DNA of 64,000 bases from assembly GCF_004217185.1 (NCBI RefSeq), contig NZ_SHKL01000001.1:5454001-5518000 (forward strand), read 5' to 3'. The stretch comes from Pseudonocardia sediminis. Its GTDB lineage: Bacteria; Actinomycetota; Actinomycetes; Mycobacteriales; Pseudonocardiaceae. Position 1 is the first letter of the stretch. The number at the start of each line of letters is the position of its first letter. This document shows, one piece after another, positions 17,864-26,881 of the stretch. The notes below the pieces were generated by a model. The model saw only the letters and a program-made list of their open reading frames with translations, was not told where the DNA came from and did not search any database. Position numbers and translations under genes: made by a program.

Positions 17864-18943
17864 ATGAGCGACAACTCGAACCTCTCGTTCGACCGGATGC
17901 GCGGCATGCTGACGCGTGCGGCCGAGATCCGCGACAGCGAACAGCAGCAGATCTTCGACTCCCTGGACGAGATCCACGCCCGCCTCGCGGCGCTGGACGC
18001 CATCGGCACCGTCCGCAAGAAGCTCACCGAGCTCCCCGACCGGGCCGAGGTCGGCGTCCTGGCCGAGCGTCTCGACGAGACCGTGTCCAAGCTGGACAAC
18101 CAGGAGGTCGCGCTCGGCGCGATCACCCGCGCGATCGAGTCCCTCCCGGACAAGCTGGCCAAGCCCTTCGCCCAGCTCGACGGCCGCCTCGACGGCATGG
18201 GCGGACGCCTCGAGGGCGTCTCCGGCCGGATGGACGGCCTCGACGACCGCCTCGGCGGGCTGCACAAGCGCCTCGACGACCTGGACAACCGCCTCGACCG
18301 GCACGAGATGCGCCTCGACGCGATGCCCAACGCCGTCGCCACCCCGATCAAGGAGCGCGTCGACGGCATCGAGCGCCAGGTCAAGGACCAGCTCGACGCA
18401 GCCGTGCACTCGTTCGAGGAGACCGGCGAGGGCCTGCGCAACCTGCTCGGCGACACCTCGGTCGGCCTGCACCGCCGCCTCGAGGACCTGGCCGGGCGCC
18501 CGGCCGTCGACCCGACGCCGGCGTTCGACGCGCTGACCGAGCGGATCGACGCGCTGACCGAGAAGCTCGAGCAGATCGGCGGCCGCCTCGACTCGGTCGA
18601 GACCGGGCTCGACGGGAAGATCGGCGAGATCGGCGGGTCGGTCGACTCGCGGCTCGGCGAGATCGACTCCGCGCTGCGAGCCCGCCCGGACACCTCGTCG
18701 GTGACCGAGCTGGTGGCCAGGGCCAACGAGGAGTCCGAGCGCCGCAACTCCAGCCAGCTCGACGAGGCCATGGCCACGTTCGCGGAGCTGATCATGGGCC
18801 GCGGGGCGCAGTACTCCCAGCAGCAACCCCCGCCGCCGCCCCGCCCGGCGCAGCGCCGGGCCGCCCGGGCGAAGGCCGGAGCGGTGAAGAGCCAGAACGG
18901 CGCCTCGGCCTCCGACCTGGTCGGCGACGACCCGGACGACTGA
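17864..18943 (+). CDS. heptad-repeat coiled-coil protein
   Basis: Not recognised beyond architecture. A 359-residue, highly charged, cytosolic protein that is mostly alpha-helical. Residues 108-156 contain seven consecutive heptads each opening with Arg-Leu/Met (e.g. RLEGVSG, RMDGLDD, RLDDLDN), the signature of a long coiled coil; further helical stretches run to ~330. The tail is Gln/Pro-rich (SQQQPPPPPRP) and then basic, possibly a binding extension. No signal peptide or membrane helix. Start ATG 17864. A scaffolding, cell-pole or nucleoid role would be in keeping with the shape but is only inference. Convergent with the murJ-type gene. Confidence 0.75.
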   Translation: MSDNSNLSFDRMRGMLTRAAEIRDSEQQQIFDSLDEIHARLAALDAIGTVRKKLTELPDRAEVGVLAERLDETVSKLDNQEVALGAITRAIESLPDKLAKPFAQLDGRLDGMGGRLEGVSGRMDGLDDRLGGLHKRLDDLDNRLDRHEMRLDAMPNAVATPIKERVDGIERQVKDQLDAAVHSFEETGEGLRNLLGDTSVGLHRRLEDLAGRPAVDPTPAFDALTERIDALTEKLEQIGGRLDSVETGLDGKIGEIGGSVDSRLGEIDSALRARPDTSSVTELVARANEESERRNSSQLDEAMATFAELIMGRGAQYSQQQPPPPPRPAQRRAARAKAGAVKSQNGASASDLVGDDPDD

Positions 18944-18968
18944 GCCCCACGCGTCCGTAGAGCACCAC

Positions 18969-19004
18969 CGGCTGCCGCACCCCGTGCACGGGGTGCGGCA
19001 GCCG
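18969..19004. terminator. perfect 36-bp palindrome after coiled-coil gene
   Basis: All 36 bases are self-complementary, with GTGCAC at the centre. It lies 25 bases after the stop at 18943 and has no T-run; candidate terminator between convergent genes. Confidence 0.6.
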
Positions 19005-19032
19005 TGTGCGATCCACAGCAGGTCACCGACGA

Positions 19033-19063
19033 GAGCTCCACCTTCGGGCCGGAGGTGGAGCTC
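19033..19063. repeat. inverted repeat, 11-bp arms
   Basis: GAGCTCCACCT (19033-19043) and its complement (19053-19063) enclose a 9-base loop. Second of three consecutive hairpins in this convergent gap. Confidence 0.55.
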
Positions 19064-19090
19064 GACGGTCTCGCGGCCCGGCTGACCTGA

Positions 19091-19141
19091 CCTCGCACAG
19101 GTTCCGGTGTCCTCGCACAGGGTCGAACCTGTGCGAGGACA
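19091..19141. terminator. hairpin with alternative pairing before murJ stop
   Basis: Arms 19108-19121 and 19128-19141 are perfectly complementary over 14 bp with a 6-base loop. A further copy of the left arm word at 19091-19104 can pair instead with 19125-19138, so two mutually exclusive structures exist. It ends 25 bases from the end of the convergent murJ-type gene, for which it may act as terminator. Confidence 0.6.
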
Positions 19142-19166
19142 CCACAGGGTGTGCGAGGTGGGCGCG

Positions 19167-20972
19167 TCAGCGGCGGGAGAAGCGCTTGAACACCGTGTCG
19201 AGCTCGGCCACGCGCAGGACGCGCATCATCAGGACCGTCACCGGCAGGGCGATCACCGCGCCGACGGCGAGGAGGACCCACGCCTGTCCGACCGGGGGCC
19301 AGCCGTCGAGCGGCCCGTTGGCCAGCAGCCGTCCGACCACCCAGGCCAGGGCCGCGCCGACGACCGAGGCCGCGGTCGTCCGCCAGAGCGTGGAGAGCAC
19401 CTCGCGGGTGCGGACCCGGCCCAGGCGCCGCGCGAGCAGCACCTGCCCGATGACGGCCCCGACGACGAAGGAGACCCCGTTCGCCGCGGCGAGGCCGAGC
19501 ACCACCTGCTCCGGCGGCAGCAGCACCGGGCACAGCAGCAGGAGCGGGATCTTCACCACGATCATGCCGATCTGGATCAGCGTCGGGGTGCGGGAGTCGG
19601 TCATCGCGTAGAACACGCGCATCTGCAGCATCGTCACCGCGTAGGGCAGCAGCCCGAACGCCGAGGCGGCGACGGTCGCGCCGAGGCGTGACGCCCCGGT
19701 CCCGCTGCCGGCACCGATCGAGAACAGGGCGACCCCGAGCTCGGTGCCGAACACCGTCAGCAGGGCCGCGATCGGGATCAGCCCGACCGTGGACAGCCGC
19801 GCGCCCAGCGACAGGTCGGTGGTGACCTGGCCGGTGTTCCCCTCGGCCGCGGCCCGGCTCATCCGGGGCATCAGCGCGGTCAGCAGGGACACCCCGAGCA
19901 CGCCGTACGGGACCTGGAGCAGCAGCCACGCGTTCTGGTACGTCGAGACCGAACCGCCGTCGGCGCCCGCCGCGACGCGGGTGGTGACGATGTAGCCGGC
20001 CTGCCCGGCGAGCACGTAGCCGACGATCCACAGCGCCATCCCGCCGGCGAGCGTCAGGCGCGGGTCCCAGCCCCACGACGGCCGGTAGCGGAACCCGATC
20101 CGGCGCATCGCCGGGATCAGGACGACGGCCTGCACGACGATGCCCAGCGTCGTCCCCAGACCCAGGACCAGCAGCTTCGGGTCGCCCATCCGGACCGGAT
20201 CGGTGGAGATCTCGCCGGGGACGAACACGTAGACGCCGAGCACGAGCAGCATCACGACGTTGTTCAGCACCGGCGCCCAGGCGAACGGGCCGAACACGCC
20301 CTTGGAGTTGAGCACGGCCCCGAGCAGCGCACCGATGCCGTAGAAGAAGATCTGCGGCAGCAGCAGCCAGGCGAACGCCGTCGCCAGCTCGGGGTTCGCC
20401 TGGCCGGAGTCGCCGGAGCCGAGATAGAGCCGGGTCAGCAGCGGCGCGGCCAGCATCGCGATCAACGTCGCGACGAACAACCCCACCCCGACGACGGTGA
20501 GCAGCCGCCGGGTGAACGCGTCACCGCCGTCGGCGTCGTCGGTCTGCGCGCGGACCAGCACCGGGATCATGACGCTGGTCAGCACGCCACCGAGCAGCAG
20601 CTCGTAGACGATGTTGGGCAGCGTGTTCGACACCGTGTAGGAGTCGTTGACGACGGCCAGCCCGAGGACGGCGACGAGCGCGAGGTTGCGCAGGAAGCCG
20701 GTCAGGCGGCTGACGAGGCTGGCGATCGCGATCAGGCTCGACGACCGGACGAGCGACCCGGCCCCCTCCGAGGCCGAACCCGAAGCCGAACCCGGGTCCG
20801 AGTCCGGGGCGGGCGCTGTGCGGACCGGGTCCAGCGGCGCCGTCGGGTCCTCGCCGGGGGTCACCGGCCGGGAGACCGGCACCGTCACCTCGCCCGCGTT
20901 CTCGGGCGGGACCGGGCGCGGCGAAGTCCCCCCTGGTCCAGGGGGCATCGGGGGACGTCGATCCTCACGCAT
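19167..20972 (-). CDS. murJ: MurJ/MviN-type lipid II flippase
   Basis: Polytopic membrane protein of the MOP superfamily, 601 residues, with about 14 hydrophobic helices after a ~70-residue Pro/Gly/Ser-rich cytoplasmic N-terminus. Helix 1 region SLVSRLTGFLRNLALV and SNTLPNIVYELLLGGVLTS match the MurJ core, including Arg residues of the central cavity. The family moves the peptidoglycan precursor lipid II across the membrane. Actinobacteria usually carry a longer MurJ near the origin, so this shorter copy with no kinase-like C-terminus may be a paralogue. ATG 20972 has a weak ribosome site; a later ATG in the disordered region is possible. Confidence 0.85.
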   Translation of the reverse strand: MREDRRPPMPPGPGGTSPRPVPPENAGEVTVPVSRPVTPGEDPTAPLDPVRTAPAPDSDPGSASGSASEGAGSLVRSSSLIAIASLVSRLTGFLRNLALVAVLGLAVVNDSYTVSNTLPNIVYELLLGGVLTSVMIPVLVRAQTDDADGGDAFTRRLLTVVGVGLFVATLIAMLAAPLLTRLYLGSGDSGQANPELATAFAWLLLPQIFFYGIGALLGAVLNSKGVFGPFAWAPVLNNVVMLLVLGVYVFVPGEISTDPVRMGDPKLLVLGLGTTLGIVVQAVVLIPAMRRIGFRYRPSWGWDPRLTLAGGMALWIVGYVLAGQAGYIVTTRVAAGADGGSVSTYQNAWLLLQVPYGVLGVSLLTALMPRMSRAAAEGNTGQVTTDLSLGARLSTVGLIPIAALLTVFGTELGVALFSIGAGSGTGASRLGATVAASAFGLLPYAVTMLQMRVFYAMTDSRTPTLIQIGMIVVKIPLLLLCPVLLPPEQVVLGLAAANGVSFVVGAVIGQVLLARRLGRVRTREVLSTLWRTTAASVVGAALAWVVGRLLANGPLDGWPPVGQAWVLLAVGAVIALPVTVLMMRVLRVAELDTVFKRFSRR

Positions 20973-21150
20973 CGTCGCCCATCGTGCCGGATCCGTGCCG
21001 GGGTTCTCTCAGCCGCCTCCGGCCGCCGCCCCTTTCGTCCGGACCCGTGCCGTCCGTCCCCTCCACCCCCGCGTCCCGCCGCGATCACGGGTGTCCGCCC
21101 GGCGCGTTGTGGGCCCGTATCGCCCCCGCGGGTGTACGCCCCGGCGGGGG

Positions 21151-22488
21151 TCAGGCGGGTCGCAGGGTGTCCAGGACCAGGGTGCGGGCGACGCGGTCGC
21201 CCGGGTCGTTCGTGATCAGCAGTGCGGCGCCCTCGAGCGCGGCGCGGGCGGACGGGATGCGGTCCGGGGTGTCGGTGTGCAGCTCGGCCAGCGGGGTGCC
21301 GGGCTTGACCGGGTCGCCGGGCTCGACGAGCAGCCGCACACCGGCGGCGGCCTGCACCGCGTCCTCCTTGCGGGCCCGCCCGGCGCCCAGGCGCCACGCC
21401 GCGGTCCCGACCGCGAGGGCGTCCGCGCCGGTGAACACGCCGTCGCGCTCGGCGACGACGGTCTCGACGTGCCGGGCGACCGGCAGCGCCGCCGACGGGT
21501 CCCCGCCCTGCGCGGCGATCATCGCCTCCCACACCGGGTACGCCTCGCCCGCGGCGAGCACGCGGGCCGGGTCGACGCCGGTGATCCCGGCCAGGGCGAG
21601 CATCTCCCGGGCCAGCGCCACGGTCAGCTCGACGACGTCGGCCGGGCCGCCGCCGCGCAGCACCTCGACCGACTCGGCGACCTCCAGCGCGTTGCCCACC
21701 GCGCGGCCCAGCGGGCGCGACATGTCGGTGAGCAGCGCCGTCGTCGGGAGACCGTGGGCGGCGCCGATCGCGGTCATCGCGTCGGCGAGCTCGCCGGCCC
21801 GGGCGCGGGTCTTCATGAACGCCCCGGTCCCGACCTTGACGTCGAGCACCAGCCCGCCGGTGCCCTCGGCGATCTTCTTGCTCATGATCGAGCTGGCGAT
21901 CAGCGGCACCGACTCGACGGTGCCGGTGACGTCGCGCAGCGCGTAGAGCTTGCGGTCGGCCGGGGCCAGCGCCGGCGTCGTCGCACAGATCACCGCGCCG
22001 ATCGACGCGAGCTGCGCGGTGATCTCCTCGACCGAGAGCGACGCACGCCAGCCCGGGATCGACTCCAGCTTGTCCAGCGTCCCGCCGGTGTGCCCGAGCC
22101 CGCGGCCGGACAGCTGCGGTACGGCGGCGCCACAGGCCGCGACGAGCGGGGCCAGCGGCAGGGTGATCTTGTCGCCGACGCCGCCGGTGGAGTGCTTGTC
22201 GACCAGCGGGCGTCCGACGTCACCGAGCTCCAGACGCTCACCGGAGTCGATCATCGCCTGGGTCCAGCGGGCCGTCTCGCGCCCGTCCATGCCGTTGAGC
22301 AGGATCGCCATCGCCAGTGCGGCCATCTGCTCCTCGGCGACCTCGCCGCGGGTGTAGGCGCCGACGACCCAGTCGATCTGCTCGCCGGTGAGCTCGCGGC
22401 AGTCCCGCTTGGCCGTCACCACGTCGACGGCGCTGTACGTCGGCACCGGAGCCACCTCCACGTCGGCCCAGCCGACACCTCGGATCAC
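21151..22488 (-). CDS. deoA: thymidine phosphorylase
   Basis: Phosphorolyses thymidine/deoxyuridine to base and deoxyribose-1-phosphate. 445 residues. Phosphate/base motifs: VDKHSTGGVGDK around residue 98, LSGRGLGHTGGTLDKLES, and the conserved Lys/Met loop SSIMSKKIAEG; a C-terminal alpha/beta lobe is complete. GTG 22488 overlaps the cdd stop as GTGA, giving a slightly longer N-terminus than the mycobacterial protein. It is the last gene of the coupled transporter-cdd-deoA operon; 178 bases separate it from murJ. Confidence 0.95.
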   Translation of the reverse strand: MIRGVGWADVEVAPVPTYSAVDVVTAKRDCRELTGEQIDWVVGAYTRGEVAEEQMAALAMAILLNGMDGRETARWTQAMIDSGERLELGDVGRPLVDKHSTGGVGDKITLPLAPLVAACGAAVPQLSGRGLGHTGGTLDKLESIPGWRASLSVEEITAQLASIGAVICATTPALAPADRKLYALRDVTGTVESVPLIASSIMSKKIAEGTGGLVLDVKVGTGAFMKTRARAGELADAMTAIGAAHGLPTTALLTDMSRPLGRAVGNALEVAESVEVLRGGGPADVVELTVALAREMLALAGITGVDPARVLAAGEAYPVWEAMIAAQGGDPSAALPVARHVETVVAERDGVFTGADALAVGTAAWRLGAGRARKEDAVQAAAGVRLLVEPGDPVKPGTPLAELHTDTPDRIPSARAALEGAALLITNDPGDRVARTLVLDTLRPA

Positions 22489-22997
22489 GAACGGTCCGAC
22501 GGTAGATCAGCCGGCCCGAACGCGTCCGGGAGCACCTCCGACATCGGCCGGGGTCCGCGCGGGGTGTCGCACAGGCAGTCCGGCCCGCCGAACTCGTAGA
22601 GCACCTGACGGCAGCGCCCGCACGGCATCAGCAGCGTGCCCTCACCGGAACGGCAGGCCAGCGCGACGAGGCGCCCGCCGCCGGTCAGGCGCAGCTGCCC
22701 GGCCAGCGTCACCTCGGCGCAGACCCCGAGCCCGTACGAGGCGTTCTCGACGTTGCACCCGGTCACGACGCGACCGTCGTCGCACAGGGCGGCGGCCCCG
22801 ACCAGCAGCCCGGAGTAGGGGGCGTAGGCGGACGCGGCGGCGTCGACCGCGGCGGCCCGCAGCGCGTCCCAGTCGGGCACGGAACCCGCCGTTCCCTCCG
22901 GGGAGGGCCGCGCGGCGCGCCGGGCCGCGCGGACCGCCGCCGGGTCCTCGTCGCCCAGGATGTCGCGCCCGGCCCCGCTCGGTCCGCCGCCGGCCAT
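22485..22997 (-). CDS. cdd: cytidine deaminase with N-terminal extension
   Basis: Deaminates (deoxy)cytidine to (deoxy)uridine. The catalytic domain is complete: CNVENASYGLGVCAEVTL carries the catalytic Glu and first zinc Cys, MPCGRCRQVLYEF the other two. At 170 residues it is ~35 longer than a typical tetrameric Cdd because of a Gly/Ala/Arg-rich N-terminal segment. ATG 22997 begins on the A of the preceding permease stop (TGATG), which supports this start; an internal GTG before PDWDAL would give the standard length. Translationally coupled on both sides. Confidence 0.93.
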   Translation of the reverse strand: MAGGGPSGAGRDILGDEDPAAVRAARRAARPSPEGTAGSVPDWDALRAAAVDAAASAYAPYSGLLVGAAALCDDGRVVTGCNVENASYGLGVCAEVTLAGQLRLTGGGRLVALACRSGEGTLLMPCGRCRQVLYEFGGPDCLCDTPRGPRPMSEVLPDAFGPADLPSDRS

Positions 22998-24238
22998 CAG
23001 GAGCCCTCCCCGCGCCGGTACTCCGCGCCCAGGGCCGCGGGTGGTCGCAGACGTTGCGACGCCGCCGCGAGCACGACCAGCGTCACCAGCTGCGGGGCGT
23101 AGGTGGCGAACTCGGTGGGGACGGTGTCGATCGCCCAGTACAGCGCGTAGACGGCCAGGCCCGCGACCAGCGCGATCGCCGCCGGCACCCAGCGCCGCCG
23201 GGCCACCCACAGCACCGCGATCACGACGGCGAGCAGCGTCGCGCCGTAGAGCAGCGCGTGCACGGCCTCGCCCCCGGCGCGCAGCTGCAGCCCGTCGACG
23301 TAGCCGAACAGTGCCGACCCGGCCAGCAGCCCGGCCGGACGCCAGTTGCCGAAGATCATCGCGGCGAGCCCGATGTAGCCGCGCCCGCCGACCTGGTTCT
23401 CCAGGTAGCCGAGCTGGCCCGGGTTGAGCACGAGCGCCGCACCGCCCAGGCCGGCCAGCGCCCCGGAGACGACGACGCCGGCGTACTTGTGGGCGACGAC
23501 GTTCACCCCGAGCGACTCCGCCGCCACCGGCGACTCCCCGGCCGAGCGCAGCCGCAGCCCGAACGCCGTCCGCCACAGCACCAGGTAGCTGATCGGCACC
23601 AGCGCCACCGCGATCAGCACCAGCGGCGTCAGGCCGGTGACCAGCCCGCCGAGGAGCCCGGCGGCGTCGGAGACGAACACCCGTTGCTGTTGCTCCACCG
23701 ACTGCAGACCCTCGGACAGCCCGGGGACGGAGAACTCGGTGAAGCCCGGCACCCGGGGCGACTCGCGCGGGTTCTGCGACACCGGCTCGAACAGCAGCGT
23801 CGACAGGTACTTCGTCAGCCCCAGCCCGAGCAGCGTGATCGCGACGCCGGAGACGATGTGGTTGACGTTGAACGTCACCGTGGCGACGGCGTGCAGCAGC
23901 CCGCCCAGGGCGCCGAACGCCAGCCCGCCGACGAGCGCCGCCCACGGGCCCCACTGGTAACCGGCCCACGCCGCGCCCCAGGTGCCCAGCACCATCATGC
24001 CCTCGAGGCCGATGTTGATGATCCCGACGCGTTCGGCCCAGAGCCCGCCGAGCGCGGCGAACAGGATCGGCAACGCCAGGCGGACGGCCGCCTCGGAGGT
24101 GCCGCTGGAGGTCAGCTGGGTCTGCCCGGTCAGCGTCACCGTGATCGCGAGGACCAGGACGAGGACGACGGCGAGCAGGATCGGGCGGGCCCAGCGCGGC
24201 GGGCGCCACGAGGTGGCCCGGTCCATCAGCGCGGTCAC
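22997..24238 (-). CDS. nucleoside ABC transporter permease 2
   Basis: A 413-residue inner-membrane permease of the BPD_transp_2 family (RbsC-like fold, as in YufQ/NupQ nucleoside importers). About 9-10 hydrophobic helices; the conserved segments IINIGLEGMM, RSAGESPVAAESLGVN (the ATPase-contact EAA-like loop) and GRGYIGLAAMIFG are present. GTG 24238 overlaps the permease 1 stop as GTGA. With permease 1 it forms the channel of the nucleoside importer encoded by this operon. Confidence 0.92.
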   Translation of the reverse strand: MTALMDRATSWRPPRWARPILLAVVLVLVLAITVTLTGQTQLTSSGTSEAAVRLALPILFAALGGLWAERVGIINIGLEGMMVLGTWGAAWAGYQWGPWAALVGGLAFGALGGLLHAVATVTFNVNHIVSGVAITLLGLGLTKYLSTLLFEPVSQNPRESPRVPGFTEFSVPGLSEGLQSVEQQQRVFVSDAAGLLGGLVTGLTPLVLIAVALVPISYLVLWRTAFGLRLRSAGESPVAAESLGVNVVAHKYAGVVVSGALAGLGGAALVLNPGQLGYLENQVGGRGYIGLAAMIFGNWRPAGLLAGSALFGYVDGLQLRAGGEAVHALLYGATLLAVVIAVLWVARRRWVPAAIALVAGLAVYALYWAIDTVPTEFATYAPQLVTLVVLAAASQRLRPPAALGAEYRRGEGS

Positions 24239-25326
24239 GACGTCACCCCGGCCGGTCGCGGCGCGACCGGGGCGGCCTCGGCGACCCGGCGCTGCTCGGC
24301 GCGCAGGTCGACCCGGCGCACCACCTCGTAGGCCACGACCACCGACAGCACGATCAACCCCTGCATGATCAGCACGATCTCCCGCGGGATGCCGACGACG
24401 TCGAGCGCGACCGCGGACTTGTCCAGATAGGCCCACAGCAGCGCACCGAGCGCGATGCCGACCGGGTGGTTGCGGCCGAGCAGCGCGATCGCGATACCGG
24501 TGAACCCGTAGCCCGACGGCGACGTCAGCGTGTAGGCGTGGTCGCGCCCGAGCAGCTCCGGCAGCCCGACCAGCCCGGCGACCGCGCCCGAGCTCAGCAG
24601 CGCGATCAGCACCATGCGCCGCGCGTTCACCCCGCCGGCCGCGGCCGCCGTCGGCGACTGGCCCGAGGCCTTGAGCTCGAAGCCGAACCGGGTGCGCCCG
24701 AGCAGGAACCAGTAGCCGACACCGAGCACGGCGGCGACCAGGATCATCCCGAACAGCGTCCCGGACTCCCCCAGCGTCAGTCCGGGGAACCAGCCGCTGG
24801 GCGCGATCGGCGGCGTGGTGATGTTGTTGCCCTCCAGCTGCCCGAACGTGTCGGTGCTGATCAGGTAGGCGATCAGGCCGGTCGCGACGGCGTTGAGCAT
24901 GATCGTCGAGATCACCTCGCTGACCCCGCGGTAGGCCTTGAGCAGCGCCGGGACCGCGACCCACGCCGCCCCGGACAGCGCGGCCACGGCGATGATCACG
25001 ATCGTGTGCAGCACCGGTGGCAGCGGCAGCGTTCCGCCGACGATCGCGGCCATGCACGCCGCGACCCGGAACTGGCCCTCGACGCCGATGTTGAACAGCT
25101 TCATCTGGAAGCCGATCGCCACCGCGAGCGCGGCGATGTAGTAGACGGCCGCCGAGTTGACGGTGTCCACCGCGACCGTGCCGGACCCGAGCTGGGAGAT
25201 CATCACGCCGAACGCCTGCAACGGCGAGTCGCCGCTGACCAGCAGCGCGACCGCGCACAGCAGCGCCGCGACCAGCACCGCCAGCGCCGGCGCGAGCACC
25301 GCCGAACGGATCTTCGCTGTAGTCAT
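24235..25326 (-). CDS. nucleoside ABC transporter permease 1
   Basis: A 363-residue BPD_transp_2 permease (NupP/YufP-like). Around 9 membrane helices; FNIGVEGQFRVAACMAAI and ASGQSPTAAAAGGVNARRM are the family's conserved loops, and GYGFTGIAIALLGRNHPVG the C-terminal signature. ATG 25326 is preceded by GCGGAGG. The gap to the ATPase gene is 34 bases, the only non-overlapping junction in the operon core. Partner of the next permease. Confidence 0.92.
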   Translation of the reverse strand: MTTAKIRSAVLAPALAVLVAALLCAVALLVSGDSPLQAFGVMISQLGSGTVAVDTVNSAAVYYIAALAVAIGFQMKLFNIGVEGQFRVAACMAAIVGGTLPLPPVLHTIVIIAVAALSGAAWVAVPALLKAYRGVSEVISTIMLNAVATGLIAYLISTDTFGQLEGNNITTPPIAPSGWFPGLTLGESGTLFGMILVAAVLGVGYWFLLGRTRFGFELKASGQSPTAAAAGGVNARRMVLIALLSSGAVAGLVGLPELLGRDHAYTLTSPSGYGFTGIAIALLGRNHPVGIALGALLWAYLDKSAVALDVVGIPREIVLIMQGLIVLSVVVAYEVVRRVDLRAEQRRVAEAAPVAPRPAGVTS

Positions 25327-25360
25327 GCCGCCTCCGCGGGAAAGAGCACGTCGGCGGTGG

Positions 25361-26881
25361 TCACGCCGTCGCCCCCGTCATCGCCGTGCCGAGCTGTTCG
25401 GGCGTCACGGTGGCCGGGTCGGCGGTGCCGACGAGACGGCCGTCGAGGATCACCGCGAGGGTGTCGGACAGGCCGATCAGCTCGTCGAGGTCCGCGCTGA
25501 CCAGCAGCACCGCCAGTCCCGCCGCACGTGCGCGGCGCAGCTCCTCCCAGATCCCGGCCTGCGCCCCCACGTCGACGCCGCGGGTCGGGTGTGCGGCGAC
25601 GAGCAGCACCGGGTCCCCGGAGAGCTCGCGGCCGACGACGAGCTTCTGCTGGTTTCCCCCGGACAGGGCACCGGCGGTGACGTCGATGCCCGGGGTGCGG
25701 ACGTCGAAGTCGGCGACGATCCGTTCGGTGTCGGTGCGCGCGGCGGTCCGGTCGATCAGCCCGCGCCGTCCGATCGGGGCGCGGCTCTGGAACCCGAGCA
25801 CGCGGTTCGCCCAGAGCGGCTGCTCGGGCAGCAGCGCGTGCCGCGAGCGGTCCTCCGGGACGTAGCCGACGCCGGCCTCGCGCCGCGCCATCGTGTCGGC
25901 GCCGCTGACGTCGACGCCGCCGAGCAGGATCCGTCCCCGCGTCCCCCGGCGCATGCCCATCACCGACTCGACGAGCTCGGTCTGGCCGTTGCCCTCGACC
26001 CCGGCGATGCCCAGCACCTCACCGGCGTGCACGACCAGGTCGATCCCCCTCAGCAGGTCGCGCCCACCGGCCGGGTCGGACAGCCCGAGCCCCTCGACGC
26101 GCAGCACCTCGCGGTCGGTGACGCCTCCCTCCCGCGTCTGCGGGGTGGGCAGCGTGGAGCCGACCATCATCTCGGCCAGCTCCCGGTTGGTCACCGTCGC
26201 CGGGTCGGCCGAGCCGACCGACGTGCCCCGGCGGATGACGGTGATCGTGTCCGCGATCGCGCGCACCTCGTCGAGTTTGTGCGAGATGAACAGGAACGTG
26301 AACCCCTGCGCCTGCATCGCGCGCAGGGTGGCGAACAGCTCGTCGACCTCCTGTGGCACGAGGACGGCGGTCGGCTCGTCGAGGATCACCGTGCGGGCGC
26401 CGCGGTAGAGGACCTTGAGGATCTCGATCCGCTGCCGGTCGGCCACCCCGAGCCGCTCCACCCGCTCGGACAGCGGTGCGTCGAGCCCGACCGTCGCGGC
26501 CAGCTCGGCGACCCGCTCCCGGGCCTTCCGGCCGATCCCGTGCGAGCGCTCGGCCCCGAGCAGCACGTTCTCCGCGACGGTCAGGTTGTCGGCCAGCATG
26601 AAGTGCTGGTGCACCATGCCGATCCCGGCCGCGATGGCGTCGGCCGGCGTGCGGAACACGACCTCGGTGCCGTCCACCGAGATCGTGCCCTCGTCCGCGC
26701 CCTGCATCCCGTAGAGGATCTTCATCAGGGTCGACTTGCCGGCCCCGTTCTCCCCGCACAGCGCGTGCACCTCGCCGCGACGCACCGCCAGGTCGATGTC
26801 GGAGTTCGCCACCACGCCCGGGAACCGCTTGGTGATCCCGCGCAGCTCGACGGCGTACTCGCTCGCCGCGTCCGTGCTCAC
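25361..26881 (-). CDS. nucleoside ABC transporter ATP-binding protein (two ABC domains)
   Basis: A 506-residue double ATPase powering the importer. Domain 1 has Walker A GENGAGKST, a diverged signature (LGVADRQRIEILK) and Walker B VILDEPTAVL. Domain 2 has the reduced Walker A GVEGNGQTEL usual in this family, signature LSGGNQQKLVVGREL and Walker B LLVAAHPTRGVDVGA in which the catalytic Glu position is not a Glu, so domain 2 is probably the non-hydrolysing site, as in related sugar/nucleoside importers. GTG 26881 overlaps the lipoprotein stop as GTGA. Confidence 0.93.
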   Translation of the reverse strand: MSTDAASEYAVELRGITKRFPGVVANSDIDLAVRRGEVHALCGENGAGKSTLMKILYGMQGADEGTISVDGTEVVFRTPADAIAAGIGMVHQHFMLADNLTVAENVLLGAERSHGIGRKARERVAELAATVGLDAPLSERVERLGVADRQRIEILKVLYRGARTVILDEPTAVLVPQEVDELFATLRAMQAQGFTFLFISHKLDEVRAIADTITVIRRGTSVGSADPATVTNRELAEMMVGSTLPTPQTREGGVTDREVLRVEGLGLSDPAGGRDLLRGIDLVVHAGEVLGIAGVEGNGQTELVESVMGMRRGTRGRILLGGVDVSGADTMARREAGVGYVPEDRSRHALLPEQPLWANRVLGFQSRAPIGRRGLIDRTAARTDTERIVADFDVRTPGIDVTAGALSGGNQQKLVVGRELSGDPVLLVAAHPTRGVDVGAQAGIWEELRRARAAGLAVLLVSADLDELIGLSDTLAVILDGRLVGTADPATVTPEQLGTAMTGATA

